Part shown: piece after piece, positions 35,548-42,406 of the stretch | Numbering within the stretch: position 1 is the first letter of the stretch | How the letters are laid out: each line of letters opens with the position of its first letter | NCBI GenBank assembly: GCA_015056495.1 | Contig: SVGC01000025.1 | Location: 1 to 55,764, forward strand | From: Butyrivibrio sp. | GTDB lineage: Bacteria > Bacillota > Clostridia > Lachnospirales > Lachnospiraceae | DNA: 55,764 nucleotides | Direction: 5' to 3' | Program-made: the position numbers and the translations under genes | The notes under the pieces: model-generated | What the model saw: only the letters and a program-made list of their open reading frames with translations | What the model was told of the DNA's origin: nothing | The model's database searches: none

Positions 35548-36531
35548 ATGAGTGATTACCCATATAGTATACGTGATGTCCATATCAGTGACCCTTTCAT
35601 ACTGGCAGATGAGAAATCTGGTTTTTATTATACGTACGTGCAATTCATTGATTCTGAGAGATTCCCAAATATTAAATCCGATGAGTCATGTTTTTATGCA
35701 CTAAAATCACCTGACCTGAAAAACTGGTCAGAGCCTAAAGTATGCTTTAGAAAAGGTGATTTTTGGGCAGATAAAGATTATTGGGCTCCGGAATGTCACA
35801 TTTGGAAAGACAGATATTATATTATTTCTTCGTTTAGAGCAGAAGGGACATATAGGGGATGCCAATGTCTCGTAGCAGATAGTCCGGAAGGTCCTTTTGT
35901 GCCAGTGGGAGATGGGCCTGTGACTCCAAAAGGATGGCAATGCCTCGATGGGACTCTATATGTAGATGGGGACGGAGCTCCATGGATGGTATTCTGCCAT
36001 GAGTGGATGCAGGTATATGATGGCCAGATATGTGCTATAAAATTGAGCGAAGATCTTTCAAAGGCAATATCAGAACCCAAGATCCTGTTCCGTGCCTCTG
36101 ATGCGCCATGGCGTGGAAAAGCAGCAGCTGATGGCGGGTTAGTTACAGATGGACCATTTTTATACAGAATGAAATCAGGTAGTCTTATCATGTTGTGGTC
36201 TAGCTTTTCAGAAAGAGGGGGCTATACTGTAGGATATGCAAGGTCTGTAAGTGGCACTATTCATGGACCATGGATTCAGGAAGAAATTCCTCTTTACGCT
36301 TTGGATGGTGGTCACGCTATGCTTTTCAGGTCATTTGATGACAAGCTAATAATGTCATTGCATTGTCCTAATATCCATGAGAAAAAAAGAATACTCTTAT
36401 TCGAAATGGAAGAAGTGGGAGATAAGCTTGCAATAGTAAATGAATTAACAGGTAATTGGTACAATAGTGCAGGCGGCAGCGCCGAAAGGTGGCGCTATGA
36501 CGTTCCATGTAAGGAATTGCCTGATTTATGA
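35548..36531 (+). CDS. cytoplasmic GH43-family glycoside hydrolase
   Basis: A 327-residue five-bladed propeller enzyme without a signal peptide, so it acts on imported oligosaccharides. Candidate catalytic residues are D15 in VHISDPFIL (base), D134 in GWQCLDGTLY (pKa modulator) and E152 in MVFCHEWMQVYDG (acid). The typical GH43 opening block FYYTYVQF and DYWAPECHIWKDRYY (WAPE/D motif) are present. Family members cut alpha-L-arabinofuranosides or beta-xylosides. Its specificity is not readable, but with a galactanase nearby an arabinan or arabinogalactan role is reasonable. It ends at a hairpin that begins in its stop codon. Confidence 0.9.
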   Translation: MSDYPYSIRDVHISDPFILADEKSGFYYTYVQFIDSERFPNIKSDESCFYALKSPDLKNWSEPKVCFRKGDFWADKDYWAPECHIWKDRYYIISSFRAEGTYRGCQCLVADSPEGPFVPVGDGPVTPKGWQCLDGTLYVDGDGAPWMVFCHEWMQVYDGQICAIKLSEDLSKAISEPKILFRASDAPWRGKAAADGGLVTDGPFLYRMKSGSLIMLWSSFSERGGYTVGYARSVSGTIHGPWIQEEIPLYALDGGHAMLFRSFDDKLIMSLHCPNIHEKKRILLFEMEEVGDKLAIVNELTGNWYNSAGGSAERWRYDVPCKELPDL

Positions 36532-36568
36532 ACTACCCTTTCCGATGTGGAGTCGGTGAGGGTAGTTC
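36530..36568 (+). terminator. stem-loop at the GH43 stop codon
   Basis: GAACTACCCTTTCCGA pairs with TCGGTGAGGGTAGTTC with minor mismatches. It lacks a T-run, so termination may be incomplete. It lies directly before the TATAAT (36573-36578) of the antitoxin gene. Confidence 0.6.
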
Positions 36569-36606
36569 ATGGTATAATTATCCCATAATATAGTGGAGGT
36601 GTAACT

Positions 36607-36867
36607 ATGCCGCAGATAATACCAATTAAAGATTTAAAAAACACATCAGAAATATCAGAATTAGCTCATAGTGTAGATGAGCCAATTTATGTTACAAAAA
36701 ATGGATACGGTGACATGGTTTTAATGAGCATGGAAACATTTCAAAGTGTTTCAGATGCCTTAAAAATGTATCAAAGTTTACTTACTTCTGAAAAACAAAT
36801 AGCCGAGGGAAAAACACATGACGCAAGAGAATCTCTAGGTAAGCTAAGGAGCAAATATGGCTTATAA
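36607..36867 (+). CDS. Phd/YefM-family antitoxin
   Basis: An 86-residue protein with the Phd/YefM N-terminal fold: PIKDLKNTSEISELAHSVDE, PIYVTKNGYGDMVLMSMETF. A helical C-terminal tail (KMYQSLLTSEKQIAEGKTHD) would bind the toxin. Such antitoxins repress their own promoter; the TATAAT at 36573 and the AT palindrome-like stretch after it are the likely operator. TGGAGGTG precedes the ATG. Its end overlaps the toxin start by 11 bases, the classic arrangement, but the toxin here is truncated. Confidence 0.88.
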   Translation: MPQIIPIKDLKNTSEISELAHSVDEPIYVTKNGYGDMVLMSMETFQSVSDALKMYQSLLTSEKQIAEGKTHDARESLGKLRSKYGL

Positions 36868-37018
36868 TTTAATTGTTACCGATGAAATGGATAAGCTTCT
36901 TGAAAACTGCGTCAATTATATATTGCGAAAATTCATAAGGCATAAAAGTGTCAATAAAGTCAACAGAAGGATTACTTTTTGCATGGTAGAAAATAAAAGA
37001 TACGTTTCTAGGAGATAA
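36857..37018 (+). pseudogene. truncated RelE/ParE-type toxin
   Basis: A frame of 53 residues starts MAYNLIVTDEMDKLLENCVN followed by YILRKF, which is the ParE/RelE N-terminus (usual length 90-105). After about residue 26 the sequence no longer resembles the family (IRHKSVNKVNRR...), and the conserved RxxY-type core strands and C-terminal catalytic region are missing. It overlaps the antitoxin by 11 bases. It is most likely an inactive toxin left by an internal deletion or frameshift. Confidence 0.7.
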
Positions 37019-37022
37019 GCAT

Positions 37023-37964
37023 ATGACATACTTCATAAACATACTGCTTTTATTTTTTATTTATTCTTTTGTAGGTTGGTGCATTGAAGTTACTTTAAAA
37101 TATAGGCAGTTTGGAAGGTTTATAAATAGAGGATTTTTGACTGGACCTTGGCTTCCAATCTATGGTTCTGGAGCTGTACTTATTACTTTGTCAAATCTAG
37201 GAGTAGAACAGTTTGAGTCTGCCTATGGAACCACTTTTGCCATATCCTTTGTAGTGTGCGGCATCGTTGAGTATGCCGCTAGCTATTTTATGGAGAAACG
37301 ATTTCATGCAAGATGGTGGGACTACAGCCAAAAGCCCATGAATTTGCAAGGCAGAATATGGATAGGCAACCTTATCTTATTTGGTATAGGTGGCGTAGCT
37401 ATTGTTTGGATAGCAAATCCCTTTTTCTATGGAGTACTAAATAACATTAGTTTGATAATACGCCAAATAATTGCCGGAATTCTGGCGGCGGTTTTCATAA
37501 CAGATTACATAGTTTCACATTTTGTCCTAAAGCTTGTGAAAGTTGGTGTCGAAAGTAGTGATGCTGACAACACCGAAGAGATTAGTAAAGAAGTTCGACT
37601 TTTACTAAGTGACAGATCATATTTCTATCGAAGATTTGCAGATGCTTATCCAGATGTTATATATAGAACAGAAAAAATTAACCAGCGTATAGAAAAGATT
37701 AAAGCAGAAACAGAAGTATTTAGAATGCAGATGGAAGAAAGCTTTAATGAAATTAGTAGCCAAATAGAAGAAAGCACTTCGCAACTAAAAGAAACCCTTG
37801 AGCCTGTAGGTGTTACCAAGAATATAATCATAGAAAAGCAAGCTCAACTAATCGATTTATTATATGATGAAGCATATGTTTCCGATGAAATGAAAGAAAT
37901 AAAATCTCTAATTGATAAAAAATACGACAGATTAAAAGAATTAAGAATCATTAAGAGAGAATAA
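37023..37964 (+). CDS. ABC_trans_CmpB-family membrane protein with coiled-coil tail
   Basis: A 313-residue protein. Five membrane helices fill residues 1-180, beginning with the family signature YSFVGWCIEVTLKYRQFGRF and NRGFLTGPWLPIYGSGAV. The family pattern SYFMEKRFHARWWDYSQKPM follows helix 3. Residues about 185-310 are cytoplasmic and form a long coiled coil (EKINQRIEKIKAETEVFRMQ). The family name (putative ABC transporter type IV) is historical and the function is not known. It starts 4 bases after the toxin relic and ends before a bidirectional terminator. Confidence 0.85.
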   Translation: MTYFINILLLFFIYSFVGWCIEVTLKYRQFGRFINRGFLTGPWLPIYGSGAVLITLSNLGVEQFESAYGTTFAISFVVCGIVEYAASYFMEKRFHARWWDYSQKPMNLQGRIWIGNLILFGIGGVAIVWIANPFFYGVLNNISLIIRQIIAGILAAVFITDYIVSHFVLKLVKVGVESSDADNTEEISKEVRLLLSDRSYFYRRFADAYPDVIYRTEKINQRIEKIKAETEVFRMQMEESFNEISSQIEESTSQLKETLEPVGVTKNIIIEKQAQLIDLLYDEAYVSDEMKEIKSLIDKKYDRLKELRIIKRE

Positions 37965-37994
37965 TACTTTAAAAAATCGCTGATAAAAATATAT

Positions 37995-38037
37995 GGGGCT
38001 GTAAAGAAATGATTTCTCATTTTTTCACAGCCCCTTT
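37995..38037. terminator. bidirectional terminator between convergent genes
   Basis: GGGGCTGTAAAGAAATGA pairs with TCATTTTTTCACAGCCCC with few mismatches. T-rich flanks occur on both strands, so it can serve both the membrane gene (plus) and the amylase gene (minus, stop at 38041). Confidence 0.85.
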
Positions 38038-38040
38038 AAA

Positions 38041-39774
38041 TCATTCTACATATTCATAACTACCAACAGTATATTTACCATTTGATGAGCCTGAAATGTA
38101 AAATCCTGTTCCATCAGTGATATTTGAAGTAATATCTATAGTCTGATTTCCATTTCCATCTGAGAAAATAAGTCCATCAATATCTGCTGGGATTTCTATT
38201 TTATATATAGCTTCATTGTATTCATTTTGTCTAACATAGGTCATTTGAGTTCCTGGCCATGAAGTTGTTCCCACATTATCTTTCCAGGTATAAGCATAAA
38301 CGCTGTTCCAATTATAGTTATTGGAGAAATAAACTGTTATGCTATCTGAATCATTGTTATCAGAATCATCATTATCTGAACCATTATCATTAGATGAATT
38401 TTCTTTTAATAATACAGCTATTCCTGTTGAACCAATATATCCGCTTATTGTAGAACTTGTTACTATAAAAGACCCGCCATTAACAGCATCTGTGTATGTG
38501 CCTTCTTCAAGTTGGCCGTCGGGATTAGGAACAGACACATTTTGATTACTGCCTGAACCAAGAACCAGTGTTGCACCTGTTTCTCTAGCAACAATTGCTA
38601 CATTATCAGAAGTACTGTAATACTCAGATTCTCCAGCGCATTGGTTATGAAGTTTATTTACTGCAGCCACTTCTGGTGATGTAAAGTGAGTGCTTCCTTT
38701 GGAGCCTATCTTTATATCTGTTTTTTCTGTTGCATATGGACGAGAAAAATATAAAGCAGTTGAATTTGCCTTGGATGCAAGGATTGCATAGGATCTGTCT
38801 ATAATGTTCTGATCAAGATATTTAGTCCAAGAACCTTCTGCTACAGTGTTTGAATATGTATCATGACTCTCTGCAAAATACACTACTTCATTGTCATCGA
38901 CACCATCTACTAGTGTCCAGGAACCGTATGCTGATGGAACTGTTCCATCCTTGATGCTTCCAGTTACTACAGCACTATAGACAGAGTCAGAAACAGACAT
39001 ATAGTCGGTGTATTCACACATAAGATAATTAGCATATGACGTGTTATCTGTAACCGGAGTATCAAGGATTTCACCATAATTGAACATAGATGAATCAATT
39101 ACAGCACTCCAGAATCCGCATGACTCAGAAGGAAGTGAAATATGTTTTGCTGCATCCCATCTGATTCCGTCCACTCCATAGCTCTTAAGTTCTGAGATGT
39201 AATTAGCAACTTTATATTGAACATAAGAATTTTCTGAATTCAGGTCTGGCATTCCTATATCATAATGAGTGACCTGATATCTGTCAGAGTATGATATTGA
39301 ACCAGAGCAGTTATGCCAGTATTCGGATGCCTTAAGTGAATCGTCAATATATGTATGATCTCCGGCAAGGTGATTGGCTACAACATCAACAATTACTTTT
39401 ATACCGTAATTATCAGCTTCTGAGCATAGTCTTTGAAGATCATCAGCTGAGCCAAGTCCTGCATCACCTACGTAGAAACCGCTTGGCTGATACAAGTAAT
39501 ACCATATTGAATCTGAGGTATTTGCAGCCTGCGCAGGAGAAGTCTGAACAGATGTAAAGCCTGCAGCTGCAATATTTGGTAGTTCATCAATTATCTGCTG
39601 ATAAGTCCAGTCAAAGCAGTGCAGAATAGTACCATCTGCGATATTGTCCTGTAATCCATAATCGTTTGATGAAGCAGCTTGCGCTGTAACAGGCGCTTGC
39701 ATAAATCCTGTTGAGATAATACCTAAAGAAATCAAAAATGATAAAAGACTTTTAGACAACTTTTTTCGAATCAT
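38041..39774 (-). CDS. secreted GH13 alpha-amylase with C-terminal starch-binding module
   Basis: A 577-residue exported enzyme; the signal peptide ends PVTAQA (cleavage about 33). GH13 regions are DVVANH (130-135), GIRWDAAKH with the nucleophile D207, YGEILD with the acid/base E235, and ESHD with D305. After the barrel comes an Asp/Asn/Ser linker (about 455-475) and then a CBM26-like module (VYFSNNYNWNSVYAYTWKDN). It should cleave internal alpha-1,4 links of starch and bind granules. GGGAGGATTTCT precedes the ATG. The promoter carries a double AACGTT operator. There is no anchor motif, so it is probably released. Confidence 0.95.
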   Translation of the reverse strand: MIRKKLSKSLLSFLISLGIISTGFMQAPVTAQAASSNDYGLQDNIADGTILHCFDWTYQQIIDELPNIAAAGFTSVQTSPAQAANTSDSIWYYLYQPSGFYVGDAGLGSADDLQRLCSEADNYGIKVIVDVVANHLAGDHTYIDDSLKASEYWHNCSGSISYSDRYQVTHYDIGMPDLNSENSYVQYKVANYISELKSYGVDGIRWDAAKHISLPSESCGFWSAVIDSSMFNYGEILDTPVTDNTSYANYLMCEYTDYMSVSDSVYSAVVTGSIKDGTVPSAYGSWTLVDGVDDNEVVYFAESHDTYSNTVAEGSWTKYLDQNIIDRSYAILASKANSTALYFSRPYATEKTDIKIGSKGSTHFTSPEVAAVNKLHNQCAGESEYYSTSDNVAIVARETGATLVLGSGSNQNVSVPNPDGQLEEGTYTDAVNGGSFIVTSSTISGYIGSTGIAVLLKENSSNDNGSDNDDSDNNDSDSITVYFSNNYNWNSVYAYTWKDNVGTTSWPGTQMTYVRQNEYNEAIYKIEIPADIDGLIFSDGNGNQTIDITSNITDGTGFYISGSSNGKYTVGSYEYVE

Positions 39775-39842
39775 AGAAATCCTCCCAATACTTTATTTTG
39801 TTATAAAAGAAATACCTGGGTCACCATATAGATGTAACGCAA

Positions 39843-39864
39843 AAACGTTTCCGGTAACGTTTCC
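39843..39864. promoter_or_regulatory. LacI/CcpA-type operator of the amylase gene
   Basis: AACGTTTCCGGTAACGTTTCC holds two AACGTT palindromes whose starts are 12 bases apart (39844 and 39856). They lie between the -10 region and the amylase start on the minus strand. The shape matches operators of LacI-family sugar repressors or of CcpA. No such regulator is in the window. Confidence 0.6.
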
Positions 39865-39878
39865 AAATCTATGAGTAA

Positions 39879-39908
39879 AAGATACATTATTAGACAATGC
39901 GCTGTCAA
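39879..39908 (-). promoter_or_regulatory. amylase promoter
   Basis: On the minus strand TTGACA (39908-39903) is followed 18 bases later by TATCTT (39884-39879). The operator begins 14 bases further on, so a bound repressor would block initiation or early elongation. The rest of the 368-base gap contains copy B of the shared promoter region (40027-40125) and nothing else I can identify. Confidence 0.5.
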
Positions 39909-40026
39909 TTACTAAAATATTTTTCAGAGAATAGCACAAAAAACATATTCGCAATTTAGTTAATTTTTAAAAGAAGCCGGATTATTTTGTAGACTTACAG
40001 CGAATATGAGATATTCGTAGTACTAT

Positions 40027-40125
40027 TATTGTGAATTTGCAAAAAAACCTATCACTAATTTCCTGAAGTAATAGTATAATGGCAGTTGTATGTTGCCTAT
40101 AATATAAGCATACAGATGATCTTTT
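40027..40125 (+). promoter_or_regulatory. promoter region shared with 35398-35496, copy B
   Basis: Copy B has the same TATTGTGAATTTGC (40027-40040) and TATAATATAAGCATACA blocks; its TATAAT is at 40098-40103. It continues with ATGATCTTTT before GGGAGG. The spacing between blocks differs from copy A by one base. It drives the small membrane gene at 40143. Confidence 0.6.
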
Positions 40126-40142
40126 ACATGGGAGGAAAAAAT

Positions 40143-40499
40143 ATGTCAAAGAGAAGTGTCGGCTGGATATTAGTTATAATTGGATTATTCATGCTATTTA
40201 AGATGGTAAGAGTATCTTCATTTGGATTCTACAGAATCGGAAGAGTCAATACTTCTGCCATTATCCTTGTACTTTTGATCATTTCTGCAATAGCAGTAGT
40301 GGTAAATAAAAACAAATTTACTATAGGCTGCCTGATAATGTCACTTGTCTTATTAGTTGTAGCATTGATGCTTGGAACAAATCTTTATTTTGCATATGCT
40401 TCACTGGTTGATATCCTGCTGGTATTTGTACCGATTGTGGCTGGAGCTGGACTGATTATAAAGAGTGCTCTTGAGAGAAGTGCAAAAAAGAAAGCATAA
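40143..40499 (+). CDS. small four-helix membrane protein, LiaF/DUF5668-like
   Basis: A 118-residue hydrophobic protein from the ATG at 40143, chosen for the GGGAGG site 7 bases upstream. A longer frame from 40086 would start inside the promoter. Helices are roughly at 5-22, 37-52, 58-78 and 85-105, with a basic tail (ERSAKKKA). The order resembles the N-terminal membrane region of LiaF or DUF5668 proteins, which take part in envelope-stress sensing. This is a weak match. The lipoprotein at 40539 starts 39 bases later and may be in the same unit. Confidence 0.6.
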   Translation: MSKRSVGWILVIIGLFMLFKMVRVSSFGFYRIGRVNTSAIILVLLIISAIAVVVNKNKFTIGCLIMSLVLLVVALMLGTNLYFAYASLVDILLVFVPIVAGAGLIIKSALERSAKKKA

Positions 40500-40538
40500 G
40501 GCAAGGATTAAAAATTTTTATAGGAGTTAAGAAAAAGT

Positions 40539-41294
40539 ATGAAAAAAATTGTTAAGTTATTTGTAGGGGTAATCGCTGCAAGCAGCATACTAGCTGGATG
40601 TGGTGCGCAGAAGGGTATTAAAGAAGCTGAAGCGCAAAACGTACCAAATGTTCAGGAAACTGTGAATACAGCGGAAGTAGTTGAAAGTTCCAGCACAGAA
40701 GCAACTAATGAAGTAGCTGAAAAAGAAACATCAGCTGAAGCTTCAACCTCAAGCAGCGAAGAAGAAACAACAATCGCCGATGCAGACAGCACAACTCTGT
40801 TTGATCAGTTTATGGCTGGAGAAATTGATGCCATCTATTATGATTATGATGGTAATGAGCAAACTATAAGTGCTGAAGATCTGAGTTTTAATGGTGAAGA
40901 ATGGGATGCTACAATATTCTTTGGCTACAAGGACGTTGATAATGATGGCGAGGAAGAATTATTGTTGCAAGGACCTTATGGTTTTGACTTGTTTGATATT
41001 CAGGATGGAAAACTAGTTCTTTTTGCCAGAGGTGAAGGAGCAGGCGCAACATGTCTTTTAGCCGATTATGAGGATAAAATCTGGGTTGTCTATGCTCATG
41101 CATATGCGGATGAAGAATATTACAACTTTGACTTGTATAATGGATCAGAAACTATTGAAAATAGTTTTGGTATTATTGCTGAAACAGATGAATCAGGTAA
41201 TACGACATATAAGTATAATAATATGAACGGTGAAACGAATACTATTACAGCGGAAGAATTTGAAGAAATTGCTAGCTCTATCCTAGATTATTGA
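40539..41294 (+). CDS. acidic lipoprotein with FG-GAP-like repeat
   Basis: A 251-residue exported lipoprotein; the lipobox is ILAGC (Cys 21). A Ser/Thr/Glu linker (about 35-85) leads to a folded domain with DVDNDGEEELLLQGPYGFDL, a calcium-binding VCBS/FG-GAP-like loop followed by a strand. Similar D-x-D-x-DG-x-EEL proteins are common in Lachnospiraceae with no known role. The context with the small membrane protein suggests an envelope function. AGGAGTTAAG precedes the ATG. A terminator begins 5 bases after the stop. Confidence 0.75.
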   Translation: MKKIVKLFVGVIAASSILAGCGAQKGIKEAEAQNVPNVQETVNTAEVVESSSTEATNEVAEKETSAEASTSSSEEETTIADADSTTLFDQFMAGEIDAIYYDYDGNEQTISAEDLSFNGEEWDATIFFGYKDVDNDGEEELLLQGPYGFDLFDIQDGKLVLFARGEGAGATCLLADYEDKIWVVYAHAYADEEYYNFDLYNGSETIENSFGIIAETDESGNTTYKYNNMNGETNTITAEEFEEIASSILDY

Positions 41295-41298
41295 TGAA

Positions 41299-41347
41299 AA
41301 AATGACTTTCTAATGATGTCTTTAAGATTTCACTGGAAAGTCATTTT
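41299..41347. terminator. stem-loop between convergent lipoprotein and LysR genes
   Basis: AAAATGACTTTC and GAAAGTCATTTT are exact complements around a 25-base loop. The right arm includes the LysR stop codon. Flanking A- and T-rich bases on both sides let it work in both directions. Confidence 0.8.
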
Positions 41348-42201
41348 ACTTTTACTGCTGATAAAAAATTTGATGCTAAATCTTTATCTGCGGAATCTTT
41401 TCTATATATGCCGTAGATATCCCAAGAATAGGCGTCTTTCAGGCTGATAGCTCTTATATCATCATTATCTTCCAAGAATCGTGGAGATATTCCTATTCCA
41501 ATTTTGTTTTTGACAAGCTTGTACATGGCCTCGCCTTCTTCAACTGTGGCTACTATATTTGGCTTGTAGTCGCATAAGTGGCATGCGTTGACAACATCGT
41601 GATATATATGATGTTTTTCATTCATTAGGATCAGTTTCTCATCTCGAAGATCCTTGATCTCTACAATATCATTATCCCAGAATCGATAATCTCGATGAAC
41701 ATATACAACCATATCTATAGACAGTACAAGGCTTGCAACAAGGTTACTATCGGTGGGCTTGCCAACAACAAATCCAAAACTGATCTCATCATTAAGTACC
41801 TGGTCCAACACTTTTGCATTTTCATATTCTGACCAACTGCCCAAGATCTCAGGATTATCTTCCATAAAATCTCTAACCTTTGGAATATCAATGGCTCTGA
41901 TGGTTCCTGCAGCAAACCCAACTTTAAATCTTTTTTCCCTCTCATCTATTGATTCAATAGAAAGAAACATTTCATTTAGATTTTGGACTATGACCTTGGA
42001 TTTTTCGTAGAATACCTTACCACTTTCTGTTGGTATAAAGCCTTCCTTAGAGCGCAGAAAAAGAGTTGTTCCACATTCATCCTCTAGGCTTTTTATAATC
42101 TTACTAAGTCCCTGAGGAGAGAGGAATAACTTGCTGGCGGCCACCTGAAGGTTTCTTTCTTCATATACGATTTGAAAACATTTTAAATTGCGAGTGTTCA
42201 T
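41341..42201 (-). CDS. LysR-family transcription regulator
   Basis: A 286-residue regulator. The N-terminal winged helix-turn-helix reads NLQVAASKLFLSPQGLSKII followed by KSLEDECGTTLFLRSKEGF. The effector-binding domain follows from about 88 (FKVGFAAGTIRAIDIPKVRD). It lies downstream of the oxidoreductase gene on the same strand but behind that gene's terminator, so it has its own promoter. It may control the oxidoreductase, whose promoter contains a 7-base-arm inverted repeat (44432-44454). The ligand is unknown. Confidence 0.93.
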   Translation of the reverse strand: MNTRNLKCFQIVYEERNLQVAASKLFLSPQGLSKIIKSLEDECGTTLFLRSKEGFIPTESGKVFYEKSKVIVQNLNEMFLSIESIDEREKRFKVGFAAGTIRAIDIPKVRDFMEDNPEILGSWSEYENAKVLDQVLNDEISFGFVVGKPTDSNLVASLVLSIDMVVYVHRDYRFWDNDIVEIKDLRDEKLILMNEKHHIYHDVVNACHLCDYKPNIVATVEEGEAMYKLVKNKIGIGISPRFLEDNDDIRAISLKDAYSWDIYGIYRKDSADKDLASNFLSAVKVK

Positions 42202-42270
42202 GGACTAATTTTACCATAGTTTCTTATTTATATGTTTTCAAATCATAAGAAAGCTCTTTTCTATGATATT

Positions 42271-42309
42271 AAAAACCCCTTACCTGACTGGTACATGTCA
42301 AGTAAGGGG
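42271..42309 (-). terminator. terminator of the oxidoreductase gene
   Basis: On the minus strand, CCCCTTACTTGAC and GTCAGGTAAGGGG form a strong stem with one mismatch around an 8-base loop, followed by TTTTT. It lies about 100 bases after the oxidoreductase stop. Confidence 0.85.
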
Positions 42310-42406
42310 GGTATATAAAAGGGAGGTTGTATTTAGGAATATTTTGGTGACTCACATTCTTTTTTCATTTGTATATTTTAAGAATGGAGTTATTCAATAT
42401 CTATGA

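Noticed and set aside
42202..42406. Riboswitch in the gap between LysR and the oxidoreductase gene
   Set aside because: The only structure is a plain terminator hairpin on the minus strand downstream of the oxidoreductase.
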